Part shown: piece by piece, positions 10,316 to 22,134 of the stretch
How positions within the stretch are numbered: position 1 is the first letter of the stretch
Layout of the letters: each line of letters starts with the position of its first letter
From: Falciphora oryzae
Lineage: Eukaryota; Ascomycota; Sordariomycetes; Magnaporthales; Magnaporthaceae
DNA: 64,000 nt
Assembly: GCA_000733355.1 (NCBI GenBank)
Contig: JNVV01000009.1
Coordinates: 287,521 to 351,520 of the forward strand
Direction of reading: 5' to 3'
The notes under the pieces: model-generated
The model's database searches: none
The model's input: the letters and a program-made list of their open reading frames with translations, nothing else
Told to the model about the DNA's origin: nothing
Made by a program: the position numbers and the translations under genes

Positions 10316-10800
10316 TCAGGTTAGAGCTGCGGAAATGTGGTGTAAAAAGGTATGGACGGGCTTACAGATGTATGTCCTGCCAGCTATGGCCTTGTTCGCG
10401 ATGTCCTGCATCTGGTCGATCGCTATGCAGATTCGCTGGGTGCTGATTTTCCCTCCCAGCTCCCATCTCGTAGCCGCCCCGGGGCCGATTGTGTTCTCGT
10501 CCCCGGCGGGTACTTTATGGAACACTATGCAGCCTACCGCCTCTTTCTTGGGTGGGTGTTTGGCGACGAAGACGTGCCGGTCGGGAAGTTCGGCGTATCG
10601 ACGGGCAGACCACAAATTTCGGATGCGACGCTCGCGGAGGTACAACGCCGGCGCGCCGGTCTCGGACCAGTAAACCGCCTGGCGGAAGGGCTTGCTGTCC
10701 TGGTCCGCCTCCATCATCTCGCCAATGGCCACGGCGTCGGCGAGAGTGGCGCGGCGGATGGTGACTGGTGCGTCTGAGAGGTCGTCGACATCAGTCTGGT
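10316..10800 (-). pseudogene. GNAT-type N-acetyltransferase fragment
   Basis: The minus frame through 10316-10800 reads APVTIRRATLADAVAIGEMM, a typical GNAT start (short strand then ADA..I helix), followed by RHVFVAKHP and VGCIVFHKV, resembling the central strands. No ATG precedes this motif in frame. An ATG at ~10790 (MSTTSQTHQ) lies in another frame and would join just before VTIRR, so a 1-nt indel at the start is likely. The 3' part (ending HHISAALT) does not clearly show the acetyl-CoA binding loop. Probably a decayed or mis-spliced acetyltransferase gene; an upstream exon cannot be excluded. Confidence 0.4.
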
Positions 10801-10886
10801 GGGCGAGGCGCAGGCTGCGACCCCGCTCCTCTTGCCAGGAACGGAAGCGCCTGCGACAACCAGCCGGGCGAAAGGCGTCGAATCCC

Positions 10887-10912
10887 TTTTTTTTTCTTTT
10901 TTTTTTTTTTTT
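10887..10912. repeat. Poly-T tract
   Basis: A 26-nt run of T interrupted by one C. Prone to length error in sequencing and possibly linked to the missing start of the acetyltransferase fragment just to its left. Confidence 0.9.
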
Positions 10913-11320
10913 GGGTGGCGTGCGGCCGCAATAAAATTAGATACTGCTCGTTGGGATAGGGAATAAAGACATCGGGTGGACATCACAGCGGTGTGATGAT
11001 TGAGGGAGATCTGGCCCAGGGCCTCAGCGCCCGCCCAGCGAAATGATGTTGAAATTTTGAACCTAAGAAGGATCCGTCTCCCGACCCATCACGGCAGCAA
11101 GAGAGTAACAAGGACGCACACGCAGCACCTCCGATGACTCCGACAGACAAAGCAAACAATTACTGCAAGGTATAATGTATACCTTGGCGCGCAGAGGACG
11201 TAGGAAGCTTGTCACCGGAAACGCTGGCAGTGTTGTGACCATTACCAAACATCTAGAACGACGGCGAGTTATGTGATACTTACCTGACAGCTCGCTACAC
11301 CTTTGCGCCGGAGCCGGCGA
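10913..11320. other. Intergenic
   Basis: No gene or repeat recognised between the poly-T tract and the broken gene at 11.3-12.3 kb. Confidence 0.3.
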
Positions 11321-11329
11321 CCACAGTCC

Positions 11330-12265
11330 GGATTCGGGCCGGCTTCAACGGGGCGCTGGGACCAACCCGCCGCTCGGGGACGCCGAGGGCACGATCGCGG
11401 CCATCCGGCTGTACAACCAGGCGCAGGCGCAGATCGGCGACTTTGGCGCCGAGCGCGGCCTGAACTGGCACTACGGAAGCGCGCTCGTAAGTTGTGTCTT
11501 TGTCTCCTGGCTCTGTGGTCTTGCGACTGGGACAGTCTAACACGGATCCTTTTTTTGTTCCCCCGGGCTGGCCATCTGAGCAATGGCCAGGAATGGTGAG
11601 CCGTTATCACCACCTCGCCCCAAATAAAGACGCCGCTAACCCGTCTCTGTTGCCAGCCGGCCTCGGTGCATTTCGATCGATGGTGATCGGACCAACGACA
11701 TCGAGGCTAAGATGATTATGGTGCGCTTCCCGTCCTTCATGGGCACGCCCGACAAAAATCCCGAGTCCTACTGCGGCTGGCTGGCCTGCGTGTGTACCGC
11801 AGCGACGGCAGCTCCATCTTTCGGCGCGGCAGCGGCGACAACAGCAACAACAGCGGCGGCATCATCCGGCTGCTGCGTAACGTCACTGAGCCCGCGCCGC
11901 AGACGGAGGGCCGGCTCGTCGTCAGCTCGTTCGCAGGCCAATCGGCCGGGGAGCTCTGCGCGGACCCGGCGTCGCTAGGGCCAGAATTTGTGTTCAGAAA
12001 GGAGGGCGTGTTCTGCGACATGGCTACCCGCAAGGTCTTGCCGCTCTGTGCGGAGGATCATGGTGCCGAACAGTGCTTCCTGCTCGAGGCGGCCTTGGCA
12101 AGCCCCGCGTTCGCATCGGGCCGAGTGTCGCGCGTGAACGGGAAGACTTACTCAGCTGTCATCAATTGCAGACTTGGGTACATATTTGCTGACTGGACTC
12201 GAGATCTCGGATCATTTTCACGAGAGAGCGTGGGGAGAGGCGCGGAAGCTGAGCAAGGTAGGTAG
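11330..12265 (+). pseudogene. Frameshifted unknown protein gene
   Basis: Coding-like GC-rich sequence runs through several frames. GTNPPLGDAEGTIAAIRLYN to LNWHYGSAL ends at a donor-like gtaagt (~11488). After a plausible intron (acceptor ~11656) comes SIDGDRTNDIEAKMIMVRF to CGWLACV in one frame. The frame then shifts at 11789-11795, where a doubled gt (cgtgtgtac) separates CGWLACV from YRSDGSSIFRRGSG, which continues to the stop at 12263-12265. Intron phase also does not match cleanly at the first junction. I do not recognise the family. The 2-nt duplication looks like slippage in a short GT run. Confidence 0.5.
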
Positions 12266-14213
12266 GTGATTGACGGTATCGGATGCCCAACTCAGGCGGG
12301 GTTTTCTTCCAGTGTCTGACTGCAACTTGGTTCTACGTACACATATAGATCATTTAGTGATACTTGCTTGTCATTCATGTGGTCTCTAAATAAAGCATCT
12401 CTTGCATGCGCTCGGCAAGGAAAGCCGATCGGCCCTAGGGATTCCCGCTGGCCTGCATCCCGTGGTTTCGGAATGATTGTCTTACATGACCGGTCTCTGG
12501 CGGCAAAGCCTCGCCAATGGGCTGTGGCTCCGCTGGCGCCAGTGGCGGGCTAATCCGATGACTGGCGTCGACTGGCTCTCCAGGAAACAGGGATAGAAGC
12601 GCGCAAGAGAAGAGGGACCGGGTCCATCTTCGTCGTTGGACTTACGCGTCGGCAGTCGGCATCTGACAGGAGTGGGTATGAATCTGTGTAGCACGCCAGA
12701 CCCCTGGTGCTCTGGGGTCGAATCAAAGGCTGTCTGCTCAGACGGGACCCGCGACAACGGTGAGTCCGTAAACCCCTGGCAAGAAAAAGGGGAAGAAAAG
12801 GGCCTGGCTGGAACTGCAAAGTTTCTCAACCAACGCCGATCCCCGCCGAGCGCGATATCCGTCGTTAGTTTGGAGTCAACGGGCCCGACCCGACCTGTTT
12901 GGATGCGTAGATGGTGGCGACAAGAAAACCCAAGCGCCATCATCTGCGGACCACCTAATTGAGTGAGAATCTAGACGGCTCCTTGGGTGGTTCGGCGTCT
13001 TGGCTAAGCAGCCAAGCGCGGGCTCTACGTCATCGAGCCAACTGTCCCAAACACCCGGGGTCGGGATCCCCCCTTTTTAAGCGTGCGGAAACAGGTCTTG
13101 AGCAGATACGAAAGGCCCTTCCAGAACGTGCGAGGCAAAGCAGAATCAACAAGGCTGCTGCTCTCCCTTGCGCACCCGTGGCAGGATCATGCACCAAGGC
13201 GACTCGAGCCACGAGAATTCGGCCGCAACGCTGTCTCGTGATCCGCCAGGAGCTCCATGTCTTCTCGGTTAAGGCTGTTGGATGGAACAAGGCAGTGGCC
13301 AGCTGTCATGGCAGCATTGGTGGCTGCTGGGCGGAGAATCGGGGACGAAAAAAAGTCAAATAGATGGGAGGCAGTTCGGAAGAAGGCTTGAAAGGAAAAA
13401 GGCCGCAGAGACAAATAACAAGCACAGGAAAACAAACCGCATGCAGGGTGCTGCAAATTGCAAAATCTTTGCTCTTCTCGGAGCAAATCCCAGATCGAGG
13501 ATTCCCCAGGTGCGTCTCCTCGCATCTGGCAGGCGGCGGTGACCAGTCTAGACGCACATGGGCCGACGCTGCGCCACAGGTGCGCTATGCCCAATCAGAC
13601 CTGGCAGATGCTAGCGGCTGCGCGCCGACCGATGCACGAGCACAGACTCGCCGCAATCAATCAATCAATCAATCAATCCCATCAATTCCGTTGCATTTTC
13701 TCGCGTTTTCCTGCCCCTAGACGCAAATCAGAGGAACCCAAGCAACCAAGGAGGGGATGGTGGGGACGGGGGGTTTGCCAAAGTGGGTTTTTCGTCTTTG
13801 GTGCGGGAAAGCGTGACGCCTTGATTCTCGCTGGACGACCCGCTTCTCCTGGTCGGGTTGGCCTCTGCGGTCGGTCCCCTGAACCAAGCCCGTCTCAGGG
13901 AATGCTGGCTTTTTCCGCCTCACGGAAAAGCGCATGGGTCACAGAGGCCGCCGGCCAGCACGAGCCCACTGCCCACCGCTGCATGCAGCTCTGCTGCGTT
14001 TCGAAATCCCGCGCGCTCCGCCTCGATTGACAAAAACCACAACACCGATCCCCCGACCCTCTGCCGCTCTCCTCCCCCCTCCGCCCCATCAGTATCGATA
14101 GACGGGTCGCCAAGAGATTGAATTGAAGGATCCATCCACACACGAGCGAGGAATGTCGGTCGCATAGCTGTCCCAGGGTACGGCACGCCCACGGTGCGTC
14201 CACGACCGTGACC
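12266..14213. other. Long intergenic region
   Basis: About 1.9 kb with only short, incompatible open frames. The last ~100 bases before 14214 are pyrimidine-rich, fitting a 5' UTR/promoter of the membrane protein gene. A (CAAT)6 microsatellite lies inside. Confidence 0.35.
13654..13677. repeat. (CAAT)6 microsatellite
   Basis: Six perfect tandem CAAT units. Confidence 0.95.
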
Positions 14214-16560
14214 ATGAGTTCTCTCACCATTGCCGGCCCGACAACGGCCGCGGCCCTGTCCTCGACGCCTTCCGCGGCCTCGCTCCCGACCGCGATCTTG
14301 GGCTCGGACGCGCCCCTCGTCACCCTCGCTCCGACGAACTCGACAAACCCCACCCTGCTCACTGCTTCCACCGCGACCGTCGCCATGGCCTCGGCCACCC
14401 AGGGGCCCGTTCCGCTTCACTATGGCGCCTCCAACGAGACAATCAACACCGGCCTCAAGAAGGACAACTACGGCGCCCTGCGCGCCTACCCTCAGCCCTT
14501 CTCCCGCGGCATCAAGCAGCTCGGCTCCCTCGCAACCTATGTTGGCAATGCGAACAGCCAGCCGTACCAGATCCCCATCGATGAGCCAACATGCTTCATC
14601 ACGCCCTCGGACGCCTCGGTCTCGGTCGACCCGCTCATGGATGCGCTGCCCACGAACTGCACGCTCGCCTGCATGCAGCCGCGCTTGCTCTTCGAGCCCA
14701 CCACCTTCGCCACATGCATCCAACTGGCCACCGCCGCCGTCTTCGTCGAGGCTGGCCAGGCGCAGGTGGACGACGGCCACGACTACACCCGCAAGACGTC
14801 GCAGGAACTGGCCATCCCGCGCGACCTGACTGGCTTCAACGGCACCAAGATCCTCACGGACATGGTGTCGTGCGCCGTAGCTGCCTGTAAAAACAAGGGC
14901 AAAGGTGCTTGCAGCGAGGAGATCATCAACCTTCGCGAAACCCCGATCGAAGTGGGCAATCTGAGGAGCCTGCATGACGCGCTCGAAAAGTACTGCGAGC
15001 ACGCCGACAGTGTTGTCAATGAGGATGTGGCAGGGCCGGGCGTGCTCATGTCGTACATCTTCCAAACTGGCATCGCCCTGCTCTTCTTTGTGCTGTCCAA
15101 GCTGTTCACCTCGGTCTTCCGCCCTTTCATCTGGGCCTACCTGCAGACCCGCAGCGCGACGCGGGCGGACGCGTGGAAGCTGTCTGGCGAGAAGCAGCGG
15201 CGGCTAGCTCTGACCCGCGGCAATGCGGCTGTAATAAGTTCCATGGTCGAGTTCCAGGAGGTGCAGGGCTACTTCGTGGCTGCGATCCAGGTTGCGACCC
15301 TGGTGACCTTCCGCGGCTCCGAGGGGCCCGACCTGAACACCGTCACCTCCTTAGGGTCGATTCTGTTCAACTCGAGCCTGGTCCAGGTGCTGGCCGTGTC
15401 GGGCGTCCTGCCCGTCTTGCTGGTCCAGTGCTGCCTGCAGCGCGCTGGCATGCGCTGGTGGTACACGCTCGGTATCTCCAGCATTGTCTTCATACTCGGC
15501 ATGACAGTCGACATCCGCGGCGGCTACATGCTGCCCGACTTCCAGCTGGTCTTCGATTACTTCCGCCACACCGCTGCCGTGTCCGAATGTGGCGGCAACC
15601 CTAGCCCCCTGGTATACTGCACCGGCGACCTGCGCTTTGTTGTCTCCGACGATCTGGGCCAGAACATTTCCTACTACGTCTACCCGTCCCTGGTGGTCGA
15701 GCAGGCGTCTTGGTGGCTGTGGCGCCGCTACGCCATGGAGCGCAAGGCCCGTCGTTGGGAACGAACACGTCCATGGGCACGCGTGCTGCGCCGCAGGGTC
15801 TGGCCGGCCGCGTGGTACTTTTATTGGCTCCTTCTCCAGGTCGTGCTCACCCTTTTTACGGTCTTGTACTTTTATAATATCTTCTTGCTCGTGTCCGAGT
15901 CGACCTTGGTAAACGACCAGAGGTGGACCTACGGCCAGCTGGTGGCTGTGATGGTGTGGGCGCCCATACTCGGGAAATATCTTTACTTCAACATTTGTAA
16001 GTTTTCTTCTCCCCAACAAAAGCGACACCGAGGCACTGGGGAAACGAAAGCCACAGTGCAGTGGACGGTGACTAACCGCTTGATCTTCTTTCTCCACAGT
16101 TGGTATCGAAGAGGGTTTCGGAAGACGACTCGCAAAGCACTACAAGGTTGTGCATCGCTCGTCATATGAGGACTCGGATGAGGAAGATGATGACGACTCG
16201 GAATCTCTGGATGGGCACCAGGTCATGGAGCAGGGTGTCGAGCTCAAGGTGACCCCGGTCCCCTCCTCCACGACCCTGCCCGTGATTCCGTCGCCGGGGG
16301 CGGACGGGCCTCCCGCGAACTCGCCGAACCCGTCATCTGGGCTGATAACATCGACGCCCGACACACCCACCGGCCCCGACCCAATACCGCCGCCACCTGC
16401 GGCGTCGTCGATAAGACCGCCAGATCACTTCGTGAACCCCCACCCGTCGATGCTGCCGAGTTACGGGGCGTCAGAAGACGACGAAGAACTGATAATGGTT
16501 GGCGGCGTCGCTATCGCTGTGGAAAATCATGCCCCCATGGACCGACGGGGAGATGTTTAA
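14214..16560 (+). CDS. Fungal multipass membrane protein of unknown function
   Basis: Two exons, 14214-15996 and 16100-16560; the intron 15997-16099 (gtaagt...ccacag) keeps phase. The start is ATG 14214 in the context gaccATGAG; an alternative GTG two codons upstream is not used. About 747 aa. The Ser/Thr/Ala-rich N-terminal region contains several Asn-X-Ser/Thr sites and Cys residues (about residues 120-270) and is probably lumenal or extracellular. At least five hydrophobic helices follow: YIFQTGIALLFFVLSKLF, VQVLAVSGVLPVLLVQCC, YTLGISSIVFILGM, FYWLLLQVVLTLFTVLYFY and QLVAVMVWAPILGKYLYF. The C-terminal tail is acidic (EDSDEEDDDDSES) then Pro/Ser-rich and probably cytosolic. It resembles lineage-specific fungal integral membrane proteins; no enzymatic motif seen. 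Confidence 0.85.
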
Positions 16561-17848
16561 TGGCCTGGGCATTCGTTGAACCTGGGTGCGTGCAGAGAGT
16601 TCACTCACCCGTCAGCGTCATAACTTCAACCTTTTATCCGCGGAAAGAGGAGCACATCATCAAGCTCCATCACGCGTGTTGTCTCCACGCCCGGTCCGGT
16701 CTTGCCGCTGTACAGCGCTGCATGAGCATTGGCGAGAACGAATACTGGATTGGGAGGAACATCTGATAAAAACTGTCGGATGTTTGCTGAGTGGGGGTGT
16801 CATAGGATTTCGAGGATGGGGAAGAGGGCGGCCATGTCGCCTAGAATGCCTTGTCCTTGTCGCCCCCGGGAACCCGTATCGGGCACCAAAGTGTCAAAGG
16901 ACGCAGGATCCATTTCTTCTCTTCGCTCGTCTTGGCAACTATCCCCCGAACCTGCTAGGGCTCGAGACCTAGGTCTTGTCTTGAGCCCTAAATCTCCTGC
17001 CTGGCACCGCATGAATGGATCTTGCGGAAGATAGGCGGTCGGAGATGGGATGTGGGAGAGCGTCGGCTTGTCGGTTTTCCGTCGAAGGGGGTTCGTGGCT
17101 GGGTGGTCTCGCCGCAGGCTGACGTGTGAGATTCTGTCCGGGTTCGGGTTCCCAAATATGAAGGATGGTGTATATGGATGACTGCCAGGAGTTGACGGCT
17201 CGCCGCCATCCTGCATAGCATGCCTGTGAGAGTCCATGTACCTTTGCAAAACGAGGACGACAGATGAGAGCGAAACCAGCGGAACTAGAGCGGGAGGAGG
17301 GGAAATCATTCCTATATGGTAGATCGGGTTACGGCCGATTACTATAAAATGCTCCAAGAGGGGAGCACGGGACGCGGACACCGGGGGAAAATGCCCTACC
17401 GTGACTCAGCAAACTCGAGGAAGCAACGCAGCGATAATGGAATTAGCGATACCTGTTTGTATATAACCTATCTTACGGCTGGGGTACCCGCCTAATTTGT
17501 TTGCTCTTCTGGGTGATCATAGCACAGCCGAACGTGTTATTAGCCGCGTGTCACTCGCATGACGGAACAGGTGTGCCCGATGAGGACGGAGGAGGTCAGT
17601 CTTGGCGGTCTGGATCGCTGACGCACAGCCACGGATAAATTGTATGGCAGCCACAGTACACCCGCCACACTTTGCCATGACGCAGGCCGACACGATTTGC
17701 GAAGTTCACGCGCCGTAGCATCATCCGCATCCTGCCTTTTGCAGTAAAGGGTCCGCATACAACGCCGCTCGACCGATCCCAACCGAAATCAACCACAAAA
17801 CCACAACCTACCGGATATTCGAGCCGCCCCGGAACGCCGTTTTTCACG
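16561..17848. other. Intergenic region
   Basis: About 1.3 kb between two plus-strand genes. A 193-codon minus-strand frame (16800-17381) exists but has no recognisable domain or coding-like bias and is not called. The final ~100 bases are the likely WBP4-like promoter. Confidence 0.35.
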
Positions 17849-18772
17849 ATGGCGGAGTACTGGAAGTCGACGCCCCGGTACTGGTGCAAGCACTGCTCCA
17901 TGTACGTGCGCGACACCAAGCTGGACCGGGCCAACCACGAGGCGACAGGCAAGCACCGCGGCGGCGTCGAGCGCGCCCTGCGCGAGCTGCACCGCGGCCA
18001 CGAGCGCGACGTGCGCGAAAAGGAGCGCGCGCGGCGCGAGATCGAGCGGCTCAACGGCGTTGTTGGCGGGCCCTCGTCGTCTTCCCCTTCTATAGATGCG
18101 GTCGGTGCCAGTGGTAGTACAGCTAGCAAACCACGGGGCGCGCCGCCACCACCACCACAGCAACAGCAAGGAGGGGCGGAGGGCCTGACCAAGGAGCAGC
18201 GGCAGGCGCAGCTGGAGCAGCTGGCCGCCATGGGCGTCAGCATACCCGAGGAGCTGCGCGGGGACATGGCCATGGCGGGCGACTGGACCGTGACCAAGGT
18301 GCGGGTCGTGGACGAGGATGGCGATTCCGAGAAGGCGGACGCAGGCATGCTCGGCGTGCGCGGGAAGCGGGAGCGAGAGAAGACGGAGGACGAGGCCGAC
18401 GCGGAGGAGGCGGCCGAGGGCCTGTTCAAGCGCGCGCGGCGCTGGGGCCGCGGGGACTCGAAGGCGGGCGGGGGAGAGGATGCGGAGCTGGAGGCGCTGC
18501 TTGGTGGGGATGTTGTTGTCAAGAAGAAGAAGGAGGACGAGGATGACAAGACGGTTGTCAAAGAGGAGGAGGGGGTCAAGAAAGAGGCTGATGCAGCAGC
18601 AGCATCGGTCAAGAAGGGAGACAAGCTGGGCGCAACGGCTGATGACGCCCCCGTTAAGGACGAGCCTCGCGACGAGGGGGGCGGCGTCGGCGAGAGCGTG
18701 CCCGGAGAGCCGGCCGCGGCCCCAGCCGTGATGTTCAAGAAAAGGAAGCCGAAGAACATTCGGCAGAGGTGA
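17849..18772 (+). CDS. U1-type zinc-finger splicing factor, WBP4/FBP21-like
   Basis: Single exon, 307 aa, ATG 17849. The N-terminus MAEYWKSTPRYWCKHCSMYV is the conserved start of the WBP4 family. The C2H2 U1-like finger uses CKHC and later HEATGKH. A conserved basic helix with HRGHERDVREKERARREIE follows. The middle is low complexity (poly-Pro/Gln, acidic and Lys-rich). The protein ends FKKRKPKNIRQR, a conserved C-terminal motif. WW domains of the animal protein are not evident, as is usual in fungi. Expected role: nuclear pre-mRNA splicing in the early spliceosome. No sign of damage. Confidence 0.88.
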   Translation: MAEYWKSTPRYWCKHCSMYVRDTKLDRANHEATGKHRGGVERALRELHRGHERDVREKERARREIERLNGVVGGPSSSSPSIDAVGASGSTASKPRGAPPPPPQQQQGGAEGLTKEQRQAQLEQLAAMGVSIPEELRGDMAMAGDWTVTKVRVVDEDGDSEKADAGMLGVRGKREREKTEDEADAEEAAEGLFKRARRWGRGDSKAGGGEDAELEALLGGDVVVKKKKEDEDDKTVVKEEEGVKKEADAAAASVKKGDKLGATADDAPVKDEPRDEGGGVGESVPGEPAAAPAVMFKKRKPKNIRQR

Positions 18773-21700
18773 GAGATGGGCCGGTAGACAGACGTGCTGT
18801 GCGCTACCGTGCGATTCTTGGGATCGCTTCTGGCGATTGTGTCTACATTACCCCTCTTTGACTACATCCAGACTATTGGCGGCCTGTCGGGTCGCCTGCG
18901 CCCTTCCCATAGCCGCGCCATCTTGGGATGGGCAGCAATATTGACCACTGCCCGCGCTGCCGAAGGCCCCAGAGGTTGTTTGCATCGGCAAACAGCGGCA
19001 CACTCCCTCCAGCTCGACGGGCCCACGAACCCGCGATTCCGGCACCGAAAATTACTGTAATAGCTCCCTATTCCTGTCCGTCGTCACCAGCCCAGCGTAT
19101 GCAATCCGCAATACGAAGACGCAGATCAAGACATTGAAACCGGTCGCGGGGTGTCACAATTCTACAGACCACGGACACATGCTTTGAACCTGCCATGGTA
19201 GAGACGGTGCGGGGCGATACGGACACAGCAGAAGCGATGCCGTCGGACAGAAAGGCAGCGGTGTGATAATAAACGTTCGATGAGACTCTGTGGCCAGGTT
19301 CCATTCGTGCACCCTCTTGTCAAAACTTAATCTTCCTCGCCGCATGCCGTCAAACCACTTGCCGAGTGCGCCGCCAAGCCCGACCAAGCCGGTTCTCTAA
19401 GAACTGCGCCAAAAACACATGAAATGCACCATCATTACAGTCTCAACGCTTGTGCCTAGTCGAATCACGAGATGCCGAGTTTGACAGCATTATGACGCGG
19501 ACGTGGAGAGTGCACGCCCGCCCGTTTTTGATCCCATGTTTCTCCGTTGATGCTGTCATCTCTCGCCCATTATGATCCTCGTGGGAGCAATTGGCTCTGT
19601 CCAATGGAAAGACCCTCTTATCCTGTTCGTCCCATGCCCAGAGGCCAAGGACGAAGAAAACGGGGATCCAGGCGAAGAAGAAAGCTTGATAGTCGGACCG
19701 CCTGGGCATCCCCACTCAGCGACCCACGCCGCCTGGACTCCATCGCTACAGCCGGCTTGGGGATTTGCAGAACCTGCATGCCGGGACGCCTTCAATTACT
19801 TGGTACGTTAAACGGCCGTGTTAAGGACGCCTGTTTCAATTACCAGATTTCGGTTGCTTGGGACTCCCTTGCCACCGTCCGCTGAATGTGGCTCGGTGTC
19901 AGTTATCATTGCGTGGCTGGCTGTAGATAAGAGTGGGGTTTTGAGACACGTCACTGACAGGAGCTAGGAGCTGTCCATAGGATTGCTGGAAAGCCCAGAT
20001 CGTCACCTAACAACTGGCCGCCCGCCAGCTGGGTGTGTCTTGCTGCAGGGACCCTGCTGCTCTTGCAGCCTGAACCTGCAGCCGGCGCGACCACCTGCAG
20101 GGACATGGAATTATTGGGGGCTTCTGGCCGGAACTGGCAGGCCGTGCCAACCAGCGGCACCGACGTTGGACACCACCTGAATGAAGTCAGTACCCGGCAT
20201 TATGCGGTGAACACGCCCGACTTTTTCTTACGACCAAGTTTTGCGATCGTGCTACTGGGAAAGCGGCAACCGCAGCCTCAAAGTTTGTGGCATGATGTGG
20301 ATCGTGGGAGCACCTGCCTGGGGGTTCTTTCCACTGGATGCAAATCGGCGATTTCCCGGGCCCCGACGGACCTTCGCCCATCACCGTCGTCCATTCCTCC
20401 TTCCCCTCTTGCCTTTTACCTCTTCGACCAAGATGATGTGGCTTCCCCCAACCACCCCGCCAGCTGGTTCGGCAAGGTCCGTCCGTCCTTCCGCCACCAC
20501 TACGCTGGTCCAGAGTCGATGATGCAGCCTCGCCCCATCCCCTCGCGCCACGGAAGGCTCTTTTGCGGCCGGCTATTGGGCCGTGCTGCGTTGGTTCTTG
20601 CCGGCGATCCATCGGGCGTGCCTGGTTCTCTCCTCGCCCAAACCTGGCTGGCCCAACCCTATTAACCCCCTCCCTTCCCTTCCCTTCCACCGAACACACC
20701 CTAGCATAGTTGATAGGGATGTACGTACAAACACTGAGCACGTGTTTCTCCTGCCGAACTCTGTCATTCTTTATCTAGAGAGCCGTCCTGCGGGTTTCGT
20801 CTGGCGAGAATGTCGCTGCCTGACTTGGTACGCCCAACACTGTCTCGCTCTGACTGGAAAGCTCCTGCGGTTTTGGAACTCAGCAGGATCGACAGAGACA
20901 CGGGCATACAAGCCGACGCTTGTCTTTCGCGGCGAGAAGGAGCAGGCACACCTGCCAACCGAGGTTGCTTTGGTCAGAGGTAAGCCAGCCATACCTTCCA
21001 TCTCTTTCTCTATTGCCCCAACCTTCCGTATTCCTGCAGTCGCGCCCCATTGCCTGCATTTCTGTCGTTTGCAAACTCGCGGTGTTCAAACCCTTGCGCG
21101 GTCATGTCTCCCGCAAACACCTGATCGTGCCAAGAGCATGGGGTCATCCGCTTTGCGGAAGCTTCGAACGCTTGGCTGGCCATTGCCGTCATCCATTCAA
21201 TCACGACGAAGCTTCTTTCCTGTTGCGGAAGTTGCCTGGCAGCAAACAAACATCGTCCGTCAGGCACCCCGGGGTAGCTGGAGGCACCTCCCTCCCAGCG
21301 CAGATATGCGGGCTGTCTCGGGTCTCTGGAGGCCAGTGGGGCTTTGGAAGACGCGCACATATTCTGTCTTAGGCCAGAAACAAGACGAAACGAACCGTTT
21401 GACGCTGTTTGTTTCCCAATGTGGCGGCTGCGCGCGTGCGTGGCGGTCGTATATCTTCTCCCAGCTCCGTCGCCTGTCCACTTCAATGTCGTCTCTATCT
21501 CTGCTGCGGGCCCACGACCCACGCCGTTCTTCTTTCCATCCCGTCTTTCTCGTCTGCTGCTTGGCCGACCGGAGGACTCTTGCCTGCTTGTGGCAAAGCA
21601 CAAGTGGAGCCTCCGCCATAGAGCTCGGCCGAACAGCAGACGCGACCCCTTAATGTGCCTGCCTCAACTCCAACCTCGAGTTATACCGAGAAAGAGCCTC

Positions 21701-22134
21701 CCTCCACGCACCACCCAACCCTGTCTCAGCAGGCGCGGAACGACGCGTCGTTGTGCTTGCCGGTGCGCCTACCTGCTGCAGGAAACGGCACGAAAGGTTG
21801 CAGGTGCTCCTGTCATCCATATTCACCCTCGCGCACCTGCCATGCACCTGGAGCACGTCGTAACGGGCCTTCCTGCTCAACACTCGAGTCCTCGACCTCA
21901 TCACCCACGCCACCCCAGCCAAGAACAAAACCCAGATCCTCCTTGACTCTGCACTCGTCTTCCAACTCTTCCGCCGACACAACACACATAACATCTGCTT
22001 GCTCCCCAGACCATCCATACCACGCCAGCAGCTAATCTTCTTGGGCATCTTTTTGATCCATCATCGACATCCACAGCTTCACGACTTAGCATCGTAGCAG
22101 CTTTTTTCCGCAAGACACGCTCCATCTTTTCACG
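18773..22134. other. Long intergenic region, 3.3 kb
   Basis: No reading frame here shows a recognisable protein or consistent coding character. The longest, 20583-21653 (+), is composed of Ser/Arg/Leu-rich sequence typical of a chance frame in GC-rich DNA. The last 450 bases before 22135 are strongly C/T-rich, as expected of a fungal promoter and 5' UTR for the wall protein gene. Confidence 0.4.

Noticed and set aside
13920..15065. 381-codon minus-strand frame
   Set aside because: Antisense to the well-supported membrane protein gene; GC-rich third positions keep the opposite strand open.
16800..17381. 193-codon minus-strand frame with one hydrophobic stretch
   Set aside because: No recognisable family and no support for splicing or start context; too weak to call.
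17596..18759. 387-codon Ser/Ala/Pro-rich minus-strand frame
   Set aside because: Antisense shadow of the WBP4-like gene; low-complexity translation of its acidic/basic runs.
20583..21653. 356-codon plus-strand frame
   Set aside because: No domain, signal peptide or coding-like composition; lies in the C/T-rich upstream region of the wall protein gene.
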